Shown here: positions 23,501 to 36,511 of the stretch, one piece after another
How the letters are laid out: each line of letters opens with the position of its first letter
How positions within the stretch are numbered: the stretch's first letter is position 1
Assembly (NCBI GenBank): GCA_003342895.1
Contig: PTFA01000029.1
Location: 1,054,001 to 1,118,000 of the forward strand
From: Casuarius casuarius
Taxonomy: Eukaryota; Chordata; Aves; Casuariiformes; Casuariidae
Direction: 5' to 3'
DNA: 64,000 nt
Translations under genes and position numbers: made by a program
Notes under the pieces: generated by a model
Database searches by the model: none
What the model was told of the DNA's origin: nothing
What the model saw: only the letters and a program-made list of their open reading frames with translations

Positions 23501-26371
23501 TCAGAAAACAATGACTGAAAGACAATAAAAGCCACTGCTGACTTTACCAGAAGTTCGTTGCCAGCTTCTAACCATAAAATGCATTATTTTGTGGTTTTCA
23601 GGTACAGCAGATGTTCATCTCATAACTCCAGTGGTCACGATACTCATCTCTGCTGTTGATACATCAAATAAGTCATATTTTAGGCCTCAAAGATTTAATA
23701 CTAAATATAAAGCACTACACCATAGGAAAGGCCACTTGAATATCTGTGCCATCACTCTCCACTGAACCAGCAATTCCTGTCTCCACATTTACAGAGAGGA
23801 GGCAAAATACTTGCAGAGCCTACTGTCTTTAATGATGACCACTCAGCCTAGAAGACAGAAATAGAGAACTGTGCTGAAAAAATGACACAGGAAGCATATT
23901 GCACACATGCAAACAAAGCTCTGGAATCCTGGCAGGAAAAGGGATAAAACAGTGAAGAATGAAGGGGACATGGTTAGACAAAGTCAGCATCTTGGTAAGC
24001 AGTTGGTAAAGGGAGAGACAGATTTCAGCATCATAAACAAGCTATAAAGTTCTCCATGGGAAGAGCAGACAAACCACTACAGATTACTACAATATCTGAG
24101 CCATATCTCCTTTATGCCGATTTTTTTTAATCTTATTTTTCTGTCTATTTGTTTACAGAGAGAGATATAAGTGTCTGTCTATTTTGGAATGATTCTTTCA
24201 AGTCAAATGCTCTAACTAGGCTTACATGCTTTCTCTCATGATAAACACACTTCCTGCTTACGGAAAGAAAATAAGGGGCTGAAACAAAGCAAAAAGTATC
24301 TGCACACTTTTTCTTTTTTTTAACTTTAGAAAAATGTATCATTTTTGAGAATAGTTATGCTCTATCACTCACTTTTCCAAATGCAAAATTGCACAAGAAC
24401 TTGATAGCAATTGAGGATTAGAGCAGCAAGCAGGAAGGCTATAGCTATAGAAACCTTGCTTTGCCAGTATACTACAGAAATTCCAGGATATAATGACAGA
24501 CGTGATCTCCCAAGGCTCTATAATGTTCTCCACATTAATGGTGTTGTAACAAGTGCTGGTTTCGCTTCCTTCTACTCTGGCTTCCTCACCAACAGCATCG
24601 TGAGCTTCCAGTCCCCTCAGTGTTCACAGATTATGTCTTTCCAGTTGCAGCACATACAAGCGTGTATGCAATAGACCAAACAAGTGAAATTTATATGCAA
24701 TTATGGTAGAAAAAAAATCTGTCTCCTATCCTAGCAGCTGCAGGACTCCTGTGGCAGCAGTATCAGAGTGGCTCCATTGTACAAACTGTGAGACTGCAAC
24801 TCTCAGAGCTGGACAAAAATAAGGTTATTGTCAATACCGGTGAGTATTCAACCTGGTCCCTCATAGATCTTCTATCCAACCTTTTGGCTGGCAACCGATC
24901 GGACATCAGTTGGGTATACAACCTTCAGACAGCCACCTGAAGAAGCCAGTGAAGTGACTGTACTAACATAGGGAGAAAGATGCCTTCTCATGAATCTCCC
25001 TGGCAGAGATGATAAAGCACCAGCCTGTTACTCAGCCCAGACCCTAATTCTTTGTTTTGGCATGCCAGATGTAAACCTCATGCCTACGTTTCAGCTGGAG
25101 TTCTGCATTAATCCATACAGAACCAGAACTGCAGGAGTGGGGGAGGAGAGCAACATCTTTCATATTTTCTGACAGCTCTTTTTCATTTCAAAATCAACAG
25201 CTTTGGAATGATTCACATATCCCACCTATGTCTGAACCCATTCAAACCTCACAGGGAGAAGAGAGAGAGCATCTAATGAAAAGATAATTACAGTCCCTAG
25301 ATAGATGGAATTCCGTGAATTTACCATCCACGTCGAGTATCTGCAGGCTCCATGGATATGCCAAAACCCTCATCTGTCTTCCAAGAAATCAAAGTGCTTG
25401 CTTAGCAAGAATATTATCCCTAAGGTTTATTTTCATAAGAGTTACATCACTCTTACAGAGGTGTTGCAGCACTAGGGAAAGCAGTGAAAAGGCAAGAAAG
25501 GCCCTTTTTTGTCACAGGATAGTTCCTTTGCCATTACTTTGCCATACAAGAAATAATACCCCAGAGCTAAAATAAACTATGCCTTACCTCCTTACCGAAA
25601 CTATTGTTGTAGTAATTGCATGTGAGCAGGTCCCACCTTAACACAGAGATTCCAAACACTAATGGAAAACTCCTCAGAGTAAATTTAAAAATACTTGATA
25701 AATTAATTTTAGACCCTGTAACCTGCTTTGTTTGCTCGTGCTCTGATCGGCAGTTCAGTTTTTCATACGTAGAGACTCATTTATACTTGCACATACTGGC
25801 TTAGACAGTAAACTTCTAATTGATGGGCAGAAGAATAAAGATCTTTAAACATAAAGTTTCCTGAAATGCTCTTACCAAGTAGTTCAAATGTGTACTGATT
25901 ATAAATATTCTCTGAATGGGGCAGAAGTAATAAATTCGATATGCCTACCCAGGGCTGTATATTTTCAGCTTATTATATTCTTCCTGGAAGGCTTTATAAT
26001 GCATTTATGAAGATATGCTTACAGGCAGGATTAAATCTCTCCTGTTTGCACAACTATAACGCAAAATATGCAAATATTGTGGTAAGTTAAAACAGTTTTT
26101 GTTGGCTTTTCTTTTCAAATGAAACCTGTTTGTGCAGGAGTTTTCCTTTATCTTTTTTGTCTTCTTTAATTAAAATGTAACCCCCACCCCAACCCTACCC
26201 TTACATCCTGAAACTATCTTTGCTCAGGCACCACCTTCCAGAGAAGCCATCACATATTTTGTCCAAGAAAAGACTGCAGGACTTGTCCTACTCTGGAGTG
26301 ACAAGCATGCAGTGTGAGCAAGCCAGGGCTGGCACTGAGACAACAAAAAAATAAAAGCAACTTGCATTTGG

Positions 26372-26415
26372 ACACTTCATGCAGATACTGATCACACTTC
26401 ACACAGATACCGATC
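26372..26415 (+). repeat. 22-bp tandem duplication (two units)
   Basis: Units 26372-26393 and 26394-26415 match at 19 of 22 positions. All three differences are transitions (TG versus CA and T versus C), consistent with an old head-to-tail duplication decaying by deamination. Confidence 0.8.
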
Positions 26416-26531
26416 ACCAGAAAGTACAATTACTTCATTAAATTGAAATCCATGAATAATTCACCAGCTTCAGCTTATGACAAACCCAAAAGTGGCACAG
26501 TATTTGATGACCAATAATTATTTCTGAGGGG

Positions 26532-26570
26532 TTTTTTTTGTTTTTTGTTTTTTTTGTTTTTTTTTTTTTT
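26532..26570 (+). repeat. T-rich low-complexity tract
   Basis: About 39 bases of T interrupted by three single G. On the minus strand it reads as an A-rich tail, but no retroposed body is recognised next to it. Confidence 0.85.
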
Positions 26571-28744
26571 AAAGGAAGGCTGGCATTTTATAGCAGAACA
26601 ACTTAATTAAGCACTAGATTTGATTATTTAATTACACACACTGTATCAATCTCTTCTTCCCTTTTGAATTTTGTGGAGGTGCTAAAAATAGTTCCTCACT
26701 TTTCAGACATATTTCTCACCATGAATTACAAAAATGGGTTCTCTAATAAGGTTTTCAATATTGAATTTTGTGCTATACCTTTGCTCTCATTGAACAGCTA
26801 ATAGCCTTCAAATAATAAGTTTACTGGAAAACACATTTCTAGGTTCACTGGAATCACATTTGAACCTCATCTGGTGCTGAGGTTTATAACAAGTGACAGT
26901 GCTAAGACTGAATCTGATTTTGCTACCACCTTATGTCCAGCACCGTGGTACGCCAGCAGCAGATATGATTTCCAGCAGTCAGAGAGCCAGAAGACACGTC
27001 CAAGATGTCAGTCTTGGAAACATTCTTCAAAAATAAAGCAGATTCCTATATTTATCTAATGCATTTTTCTACAGGAACAGTTCCTTTCTAAAACAATTGC
27101 TTTTAAAATGTGGTATCATTAGTTTTCACATTCAACAAATCTCACAAGCTGCCAATCAAGTTCATTCGCTGACAAAGTGTTTTCCTGTGAGCGCTGGCTT
27201 TGTGGCATCAGCTTGGGATGCAGAAATCCAGCTTGTTTTTTTCAGAGTTTCTGCAGGAGGGTAAGTAAAAAAAGACTTATTCAGCTCCTCAGCCTGTGTC
27301 AGTGCAGTAGCCTTCTCCACTGCAGATTCCAAATGCTTTTTGCATTTAAACATCTCTTAGGATAAGGATACGGGTGTTTCTCGTGAAAAACCATGGAACA
27401 GTTTCTGGTCTCTGTCTCACTGTGAGGCATTTTTCTTGCTGCTTAGCTCAGGTTTTCCTTTTCTAATGATTCTCTCATTACTCCTACTTATAGGAAACAA
27501 CTTTGTGCTCCTATGAATGGTTCTTCTTCCTCCTTAAAACACTCAAGTCTCCATACACAGGTATGTGCTTCCCCACTTCATCCTGACCCCTTTTATTAAC
27601 TTCTTTTCAGACATCCATATCCATCCATAAAGACTATTGGGTCTTTAAATCTTTCCTCTTAAGTCACTCCTCCATGAATCGAGAATGGAGACACTCCAGA
27701 GTGTGTGCGCACTCTTTGGACTCAGTTTCTCTACACCATTTTGAGAAGGAAGCACCCAAAGCTACATAGTCATTTCCTGCAACTAGATTCACAGTCAAAA
27801 CCAGATGAATTTTACAGAAACACTGATTTCAGCAGGCTTTAATAAAGGCCCTTTGCATACAGCTAGCAATTCTGCCTTTACTCTGTGATCCAATGCTTTT
27901 GAATAAATGCACCCCTGGATTGTACAGATCCTTTCTTGAGCCATTTTTCATAAAAAAGCTTGTCACTCACTGCCATCTCTTTGCATGACTAGGTTACTTC
28001 GTAAGAACTTTCAGTTAAAACTAGCATTAACCTGTCATACACAGTCTTGCTGAAACCAGATCCACAGCTTTTACTGAAACAGCCCGAAATTCAAAGGCAG
28101 ATCACAACTATTCTGTATTCTAATCCTGAGGCACCCTGTGCATCATAGCTGAGGTGCTGGAGCAGCCTGAGGTCTTTCCTAACTTACTATGCACTGTAAC
28201 TGCCCTTGGAGCTAGTCAAAGATTAACTGTCTACAGTACGATCTCTGAGACATCATTTTTATTAATCGAATAGGCAGGTTATAGAATGTTTCTTGAAGTA
28301 AATAATAGCAGCTCTAAGCTGCAAAAAAATCCTAGAAATCACAGAAACTCTTTATCACACAGCCTTTTCACACTAAGAAAATTTCCAGTCTGGTCTCAGC
28401 TTCCATAAGTACAGTGGCACCTAGGGTTCATTTTCTATCTGTCATGAGAGCTTATGTAAATTATGTCCCGTGTGATCCTGAAACCAAGTTGATGTACTGT
28501 TAAATATTATTCCTGTCCTAGCAGAAATAATTTCTTACAGCTACAGTGACACATACTATCCCTGTTGCAAGAAAGCTGTGGAGATTGATATGAAATCAGC
28601 CCCCGTCACTAGATATCCTGATGCTGAAGCAGCAGACTAAAAGACACAAAAACACAGAATTCAAACAGGTTTTTGCCAAGTATGTTCTACACTGCCTTTG
28701 AAACGCCAAACATTTGTAATGAGATATTAATTTTTTTCAGTTCA
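26571..28744. other. Unique noncoding stretch with microexon-like site
   Basis: No supported gene. At 27246-27260 a 15-nt segment is bounded by an acceptor-like tttttttcag and a consensus donor gtaagta. Plus and minus open frames of about 62 codons overlap there. Nothing else is recognisable. Confidence 0.5.
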
Positions 28745-28860
28745 TTTTGCTTTGACGATCTTCATGGCCCTTTTTTGTCCACTTTCTTGAAGCATTCTGC
28801 CTCTGCAACCTTTACTGACAGCACTGTTCTCCAAAGCACAATTTATTATGTAATAGTTGT
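28745..28860 (-). repeat. Degraded CR1-type LINE fragment, minus orientation
   Basis: On the plus strand 'gacgatcttcatggcccttt' is followed by 'tttgtccactttcttg' and 'ctctgcaacctttactg'. This resembles the reverse complement of the CR1 segment that reads ATCATCTTCATGGCCCTC..TGGACTC..CTCC..CTTACTG. The start of the match is good and the rest is diverged. The element is a fragment with no open frame. Confidence 0.5.
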
Positions 28861-31800
28861 AGAGCAAGAATAATAAATGCACACAGTGGCCCCAAGAGAC
28901 TCTTGTAAGCAAGGCTGGGAACAGCTACAGTCTGAAGGGCGAGAATACAGAGCCACATGGCAAATATCATTGCATATAGCCCAGAGTTGGTAGGCAATGC
29001 CAACTAGCAGTAGTAGTGGGGTTTCACCCTCTTAGCGGTACAGGTAAACCCTGCCTGCAGTCAGCATTATGTTCATACGGTCGCAGCAGACATTTGATCT
29101 GTCTAATCAAAAGAATCCATTTGCTGCCACCCAAAGAAGCAATAATGCAGTATACCCCAGAAAAAAGGTGCAATGGTTTTATACAATTACTGTCAAACCA
29201 TACCTGAATAATTATAGCTCCCATGGCACTTGTTCATGAACAGAGGAATAGTGCATTCAGTTAACATGTTACCCCTTGCAGCTGGAAATAAAAAGGAACT
29301 GGGACCCCGGATTTTGGATGTTTTTTGTTGGACTCACTGTTCAACCCATGTTTACAGGATAAAACAATATAGGTGGGAATATTTTTTCAGAAGTTTCAGT
29401 GGGTACATTTCACTTTTAACGAGTATTTAAATTTCTCTGATCACTATCAGATCTAAGTTAATGCCTCTACTCTGCAGTTCACGTGACAAGAAGACGTTTG
29501 AAATAGTCTTCTGTGGTCAAGATTAGCTTTATCTTAATGCTTGTGATAGCTGCACGTATCTGTTAGTCATGACTCAGTCCTTCCAGCTCAAGATTGTTCC
29601 ATTAGCAATGAGTGACACAGCAGAGAGATAAGATTAGCAATTTGGGAATACTACTATTACTAACAACTGGATCCAAGTTTAGCTTCAAAATAATAACACA
29701 TGAAAGCAGCAACTGTTAGAACTGCTCAGCTAACACCTGAGAAACAGCCTATCATTCTGGATGATGCTTCATAGGTATTGCTTCATATGCTTGTATCATG
29801 CCTCCAATATATTATTGTAATTTTTCTTGGCAGGCCTTTCAAAAAGTATAATATGTATGACAGGACCTGACAGACAAATATCATCTCATAAGCCTTATTA
29901 AACAAAGCCACAAGAACGCTCTCTTCCAGATTGAATTTTATCACAAAGTAGGACTAAAAAGATGGTGTAAAGTTTTTGCCCTCAGCTGTTCCTCATTTGT
30001 TCTTACTATGCTATTTATGTACCAAGCAGCTAAGGCCATAACCTGCCCCCGTTTCCATGCCTACAACTGCCAGAGTCCTGCAAGCACTGTAAAAATCCAG
30101 AATTATATTTGGGCATCACCAGAACAAGGTAGACAATTTCTCTAACATATCAGCAATCACCAGAGATTCAGTAATGTTTTCACAAATTTGGGTTACTCTA
30201 TGCAGTAACTATCTGCATGCCTCGTAACAGCACATCACAACCGTATGTTATAGTCTTTGCTTTTTAACTGTTTCTTTTAAAATACTATGGTAAAGGCACC
30301 TCTCCAGCTCTAAGGCATAGACTCCAAATACACTAGAAGAAATTTCTTTTGCTTGAGTGACAGGACAAGTCACACTAATGCCAGGATAAGAGGTGATCTC
30401 AGTGGGAAAATGAGCTGAGGTGCCACCTAACATGGTCACTATAGCATAGCTAACAAGAGTGAAGGCAATGAAACTCTAGTACTGGACAACAGAGATTAGG
30501 TGCCAGACTATGAAGATGGAGAAGACAGGGAAGACAGACCAGCTCAATCTAGCTCTCTCAACAACTCGGTAATACAACCACTTCAGCAGCTGTTGTTTTC
30601 CCAGTTGTTCCCAGTTCCCTGTTCTGCAGGACATCTGTAGATACCTTGCTACGCTCACTACAGCACATGCTGTACTGAACATAGGATACTCTTAAGAACA
30701 TTTTGATATGCTACCATCATTCTCTTGAACACACAGGGAGAAAGAGCACTTCTGTATTACGTATAGAAAACAATTCCTAACCAAACCTCAGGTACTGGAA
30801 TAAGGCAAAGCATCTTCTGTAGCTAGAAGGCTTTTCCTCTGCAGAATTTCAAAGGAGTTGTTAAAACTTTTCAAAAAGAAAAATGGAACGCAAGTCTTTC
30901 GCAATGGAGAGTCCAAGGAAAACTTAAGTACAAGAACCACTATCTTTGACTTTGTAATAAGAGCCTCTAACTTTTTATCATTGGTTTTCATTTGCTCACA
31001 ATGTGGACGTATCCAAAAGAGCTTCCTAGTACCATATTGTAGCACGTTCTGCATGCATCATGACACAAATGTTGTTATTCATTTGAATCTCACCTTAAGA
31101 CATACTCAGTCTTGTTCACATATAGCTAACCCTCTGGAGCAATATTATTTAAATTTTTTTGTGTCATATCCTTCATACTTCTCTATTGATTTTGTTAGTC
31201 TTGTAATATCAGGCTACTGAGAGAAACTTCACTTATTGATCATTTCTCACTTGTAACTAGCTAGTACCTATTATATTTCATTTTGGGTATCTACTACTTA
31301 TGATTTGGAACTACTGCCACTTATTTAGCACCTCTGTGTCACCAGCTCTTACAATGTCTGCTCCTGTGAAATTCTCTGTAACTAATCCCACTGAAAAAAA
31401 AGCACAGATGACTTCCTTATGCAGCATGGTAAAGACAAATAAAATTAAAGGCACTCGCCTCTTTCTAGGATTTTCCAGATCACAGAAAACAGGATGCTTC
31501 TCTCAGGAATGTCCACGAAGAGGCTCTAGCTGCAGCCCTCATCTGAGCTAGCATCAAAGCTGACCAGGGAAGGACCGAGAGATGGCCTAAGGACAGGGGG
31601 ATGAATTCTCTCACAAGCTGCCCCTCTGCTCTTGCCCTGGCACAACTTTGCTCTTCTAGAATTTCTGGGCTGTCTGGCCCCAAAGATATTGCTCAGCCTG
31701 AATTAGGTATTGCATCTGCTCTAGCAGTGTTAATGATTTGAACTACAAGTATTGCTACCATAGAAATCTAGCATATTATATTACTAATTTAAGTGAAGCA

Positions 31801-32769
31801 CTAAGAGACCCTGAAAAAAGAAAAGGTAAATTAAAATAATCATTTTTTCCACAGCTGCTGAAAAACAAAAGCTTTTTCTCTAGGACTTTGGATTTGCTTT
31901 TTGTCTCCACTTAACGATTCTCAAGTATCCCTCAAAAGCTCACAGTACTTATACCGGCCTTGAAAACATCACAGTACTAAGGTCAGTGTGTCCAGTTCTG
32001 ATGTATAGCAAGTGTGAAAGTGAACTTTGGACACCAGGGGTGGAAGGAATGAGTAGCTGATGCTTCCAGTTTAACTGGAGAAGGTGAAAAGTAGAGCTCA
32101 ACATTTGTCTAATGTAGATGGAACAAAGAAAACCTTTCAGGTCAGTCATCCAAGGTTCTCACAGTCCTCGACTTCTGGGCCAGTTGTAAGAACTCAGCAC
32201 TCTGCAAGATAGAGACTCAGCTGTCTTGCTCTATTCAATACACAGTTAAATATGTCAAAGACTTCTTTCAAGTTTTGTTTTGCTTTCTAAGCAGAAGCTC
32301 CAGTATTGCCATTTATCAAATATGGTGTACTCTCAAAATGCCAGGTGTTGTCCAAGGTACAGAATACATGAATAACATATCTAATCCTCTTTACCTGCCT
32401 TGGATGTTTATGTGTTATCCACCATGGGACTTGGTCAAAATACTGACTAGAGCATTAAGACAATCAGCAGCAGCTCTGTGTGGAGTAGACCACATGACTG
32501 TGATGGTACACTGAGAAAGGGGGAGAGTTCTGCTTTCCCACAGGGAGACCTGGGAGCCGTTCTGTCTCAGCAAGAAAAACCTTACTGGTCTGAAGGGAAT
32601 AAATCTATTACTGCCGTCTGTTTCGCCATTTGAGAGGACAGTCTGCAGAAAACATTCACAGTAGGCATGATTTTTAAAAAAAGACTGATAAGGAATACAA
32701 AGCCTTATGTTCCAAGGTTTGAACTACTAATTGACAGAAGCTAGGCACATTGCATTGTGATTTCTCATG
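28861..32769. other. Unique noncoding stretch
   Basis: No supported gene in about 3.9 kb. Plus and minus open frames up to 120 codons (around 30.8-31.2 kb) oppose each other and show no domains. No tandem repeats or LINE relics were recognised. Confidence 0.55.
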
Positions 32770-32865
32770 CATTTTCAATCCATCTGGTATTGTCCAATAT
32801 TGGAAACAGGATATTGGGCGAAATGGGCAATTAGTCTAATCCAGTACAGAAATTCCTATACATTT
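32770..32865 (+). repeat. CR1-type LINE 3'-end relic
   Basis: The run contains in order 'catctggtattgtccaatat', 'ggaaacaggatattgggc', 'atgggcaattagtctaatcc' and 'agtacagaaattcctata'. This parallels the terminal region of CR1 LINEs in sauropsids (CATCTGGTACTGGCCACT..GGAGACAGGATACTGGGC..GATGGACC..TGGTCTGACCCAGTATGGCAATTCCTATG). The order and spacing are preserved with scattered substitutions, so this is an old truncated copy in plus orientation. It is one of the clearest repeats in the window. Confidence 0.75.
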
Positions 32866-33920
32866 CTTTCCTCTTAAACATAAGCCAAGTCAGAATTATA
32901 AACAGTGTTGAAAACCTCTGAATTTAATGTACTGAAGGTCACTGAAGAGTACACAATTCTCTCTTCCTGCCTCTCCATTCCAGAGCTCAGCATGCCTTAT
33001 TTTCCCAGAATTAATTCCTATTTTATAAGTAACTCAGCTTTTAGATAACTTCTTACTCAGAAGAGAATCAAATACTCCCTCAAGCCTGTGAAGTTTAGAT
33101 CGGTCTTTTCAGTGGTTAGAACCAGCATGATATAGAATCCTGATTTCATGAACAATACATATAACTCAGAGTTCAAGCAGCATAGCAATTCATCTTCAAC
33201 AGAACAACACATGGTAGCTCTGAAAACTGAGCTCTAAATTCCAATGAACATCCTAAAATATTTAACACCTCTTAACAGGAGATTCCTGTTAGAACCCAAT
33301 AGAAAAGATGCATCTTCTGCTCAGAAAATAAATGCTGAATAACTATAATATGGCTCCAGGCACATCTTTGTTTCTTTCTTACTATCTGCTCCTATGAGAA
33401 TAACAATATTCCCTGATGCTTGGGGAAAGCTCTTTAAATGACTGCTTTTTCCAGTCACTTCTGACACTCATTTTTAGGCATCGCCTCTTTTCTCTTCCAC
33501 ATTTAGCGCTTCCATTAATGACTTAAAAATCTGCTTTTCATGTGAAGAGTGCGTGTTTTGGTGCATTAATCCAATCAACTCATAGCTTGCAATTTTAGCA
33601 CTGTTTTACAGTTTGCAAAACCTAAACAGCAAGCTGAAGAAATAAATTAACCTTATGCGCTGTCAAGTTAAAATCAGAAAGAAAATTATTTGCAGTCTGT
33701 TCTTGAAAAGGATCAATCTCACTTGTGAGCCTGGTATAGGCTTTAATAATTGCGTTACCAGCAGCAGGCCCTCCATGCTTCGGTGTTCTCCCCACGTTGA
33801 ATACACACTCAAACCAGCAGCACTCTGGATCCTCAGATGTACAATATATATGCCCTTTATGCCAAAGTAACCTTTGGCTTGAAAATTGCCAAAATATCCA
33901 AGAAGCAATATGACCCAAAT

Positions 33921-33947
33921 GAAACCTAAACCTAAGGAAACCTAAAT
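33921..33947 (+). repeat. Short GAAACCTAAA-type repetition
   Basis: Two copies of a gaaacctaaa unit with an intervening extra cctaa. It is low-copy and probably local slippage. It is not a telomere repeat. Confidence 0.6.
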
Positions 33948-33990
33948 TTAGTTCCCATCTCTCTCACTGACCTGCTGCATCACTCAGTTT

Positions 33991-34022
33991 TCTTGCCTGA
34001 CCTGTTTCTTGCCTGATCCGTT
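33991..34022 (+). repeat. 16-bp tandem duplication (two units)
   Basis: TCTTGCCTGACCTGTT is followed directly by TCTTGCCTGATCCGTT, giving 14 of 16 identical. A third partial start (tcttac) follows. Confidence 0.8.
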
Positions 34023-35364
34023 TCTTACAGATCTTTGGGGCCACCTCTGGGACATGTGTTTCACTATGTGTGTGCACAGTGACCAGCACAATGATATCTT
34101 TATCCCAGCTGTGACTTTCGGGTTGTAGCACAAAGTCCCAGAATGAAGCACTGAAGGGGTTAAGGGCATTTTCTCAGCCCAGATTCTCAGAAGCTATAAA
34201 CAAGTGACTTCAATGGACTACACTATTTTACATCAGTGAAGAGGCCGACTATTTTTTCCTCTAAGAGGGAAAAAAATAAAAAGCACGTTATATGCAATAT
34301 TCATATGGCATTTACTACTACTTATGTGACTTCACTTCACCCTCCTAGATGCCTTGCCCTGACTAGAGAGTCTAACAAAGTGCATCATGGTATGTTAAAG
34401 TACACCTTGGTCTTCTATTTCCCAGAGAAATGAAAGGCCATTCTTTCAGCCTTCCTTCACCAGCCATGTTTTCTAAGTTTCTTACTCTTTCTGTTGATTC
34501 CCATGGACTCTTCTCACCTCCAGTCTCTTCACATCTTTCTTAAAATGCAGTGTCAAAAGTGATATGCCACACTTCCTGCTACATCTCATCTTAACACAAT
34601 ATATACAAAAAAAGTTATGTGATCCACTGAAAAAGTAAGTAAATCATCCTTGCTGTGCCCAGCCAAAAAATATGTATATCAGCAGACCTGGACATTTCAC
34701 CTGGTGTTCCTGGTGACAAATGAGAGAGAAATTAGATCTGGAGACCCCATTTCAATTGTGATTATGCAGACAATAAAACTAATACCAACTTATAGTGTAC
34801 TGTGTCACAGGAATGTACCTTTTGATCAGATTTTTAGATTGCCTTTATTTGCATAAAAATACTGCTTCTTAGCTTGTATATTTTTGTATGTTTGTGAGAG
34901 GGCTGGTCATCAATAATAGACCGACATGTCAAGTCAATTATGTGTTACTGTTGCAAATCAAATAAAAAAGGTTTCACACTTATAACAGGAAAAAGATATC
35001 AAAAGTAGAGGTCAGAACCTAACAAAAGAGGAAAAAAACTTGAAGAGCTGGAGGAATCATTCAGAAAGTGTGTACAGTCATGAAACAGTTATTGCTCTTC
35101 TGTGAGAATGTATTATCAAGACATTTGTGAGGGTTCAAGTGGGCAATTACTATTAAGAAAAACAGTCTTGAAACTCTCAAGAGCCGATTAATTTTAGTAG
35201 GCTAGATTCTTTCTCTGAAAATTCCAGAAATACATTTTTGATTATGCATTATCCATCATGGGTTCTACTTAACATTTTCAGTCATCCAGTGGTAATAAAA
35301 TTACGTGGCTCTTGTTACCCATAATTCTCCATCTACATGAATGCCTGGCACTTAGGGAAGCCTC

Positions 35365-35365
35365 N
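35365..35365. other. Unresolved base (N)
   Basis: A single ambiguous base in ordinary sequence (cctcNgacgt). Confidence 0.95.
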
Positions 35366-35399
35366 GACGTAATTAGTTTATGCTATGAAGACTGAAGGA

Positions 35400-35455
35400 C
35401 CTTACAGAGGCCATGCTGGGACAGGCCAAAACCTATGTGTGTATTATCTCCCTAG
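35400..35455 (-). repeat. Probable CR1 3'-end relic, minus orientation
   Basis: The core at about 35409-35431 (ggccatgctgggacaggcca-like) matches about 20 of 23 positions of the reverse complement of the sauropsid CR1 terminus (GGCCATACTGGGACAGACCAAAG). It is followed by 'gtattatctcc', where the consensus has CAGTATCCTGTC. The fragment is short and decayed. Confidence 0.45.
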
Positions 35456-36344
35456 AAGATATTTAGGGAAACAGTATATGGAATAAGGCAGCTACATGCA
35501 GTCCTTCCCATGGAACTCCATGTGCTGGGAACCAGCATTTTAGAAACATTTACTTGTAAGACCACCGAAAGAATCAACACAGTTGTATCGGCAGACGTAT
35601 TTGCTTGGAAAAAAGGAGCACTGGAAGAAGCCAGAAGTAGAAGTGTGTTTAGCAGATTCCTCTCTTGTTTTGTCAAGAGACTTTTTTTTAAACTGTCTTG
35701 CAGTTGTTTATATTCTTATCACCACTACTACAGATGATTTCTGAAATAAAACTTCCATATTAATTCAGCCTCAGATGGTCTCTTTTCATTAACTGTCTCC
35801 AGACAAATCAATATACGGGGCAAGAGAGGTGGACAGCATCTTTCAAGAGAAAGAAATTGCCATTGTAAATTATAACATGCAATCAGTCATGCAAAAATGA
35901 AATGCAGTAGAATTATGGTTTGTTTTATAAATGCTTCATTGTGAAGAGTAGATGATACTTCAAAATGCTGGTGGAGCAATAAATTCTTGTTTGTCAACAT
36001 AACATTTCCATATGTAATTACAAAATTGTGTGCAAGCTGACCACTTTCCTTTGCTCCATTAGGGAAATGGACAGCTAGCATTAAGACTACAGTGACAAAC
36101 ATCTATTTTCTATTGTGGATTGAAGAATGATGCTAGTCACTAGGTTGCTTTCACTGCTGTTCTCTCTGACATATTTCACCTGTGCCCCTTTAACAAAGCT
36201 CAAGTGCTTGCTCAAGCCAAGATTAAATAAATAAATAAAGGTCAATTATCTCCCTGTCTATACTAGGATAAAGAAAAGTTGAATCACCTTAATTTGCATG
36301 CAGAAGATTTGCGTTCAGGGTAAAACTTTCAACTGCTAAAGCTG
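35456..36344. other. Unique noncoding stretch
   Basis: No supported gene. Plus and minus frames of about 75 codons overlap around 35.5-35.7 kb without domains. A short AAAT run lies at 36224-36239. Confidence 0.5.
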
Positions 36345-36511
36345 GTGGCAGGCTAGAATAGGCTGCCCATGGAGGTCATGAAGTCTCCCATACTGTCCCT
36401 ACATGTCACTGAAGGTTTTTAACAGCTGAGGAGGAGATCCATCCTATGTCAGTGCAGATTTGGACTCAGCTGTCTCTCAAAGTCCTTTCCAGCCTCACAT
36501 ATCTATTATTC
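36345..36511 (+). repeat. CR1 LINE 3'-end relic
   Basis: 'aataggctgcccatggaggt' and 'catgaagtctcc' are followed by 'actgaaggtttttaacagct' and, near the end, 'tcaaagtcctttccagcctc' with a short 'tctattattc' tail. This is the canonical order of the avian CR1 3' end (GGCTGCCCAGGGAGGT..GGAGTC.CC..GGAGGTGTTCAAG..GGTC.TTCCAACC..ATTCTATGATTC). It is 5'-truncated like most CR1 copies, diverged, and non-coding. Confidence 0.75.

Larger units (their letters stand above)
22747..26531. other. Unique noncoding stretch
   Basis: No supported gene. It contains an (AC)7 run at 23487-23500 and a 22-bp tandem duplication at 26372-26415. Open frames are at most about 87 codons and lack domains. No LINE relic was recognised. 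Confidence 0.5.
32866..35399. other. Unique noncoding stretch
   Basis: No supported gene. It contains a 16-bp tandem duplication (33991-34022) and a short CCTAAA-like repetition (33921-33947). One N lies at 35365. Overlapping open frames on both strands at 33.6-33.9 kb (71-98 codons) have no domains. Confidence 0.5.

Noticed and set aside
33921..33947. CCTAAA repetition as interstitial telomere repeat
   Set aside because: The unit is not CCCTAA, and only two to three loose copies exist.
36224..36239. AATAAATAAATAAAG as a polyadenylation signal
   Set aside because: It is a short AAAT microsatellite. AATAAA strings are expected by chance in AT-rich DNA, and no transcript end is otherwise indicated.
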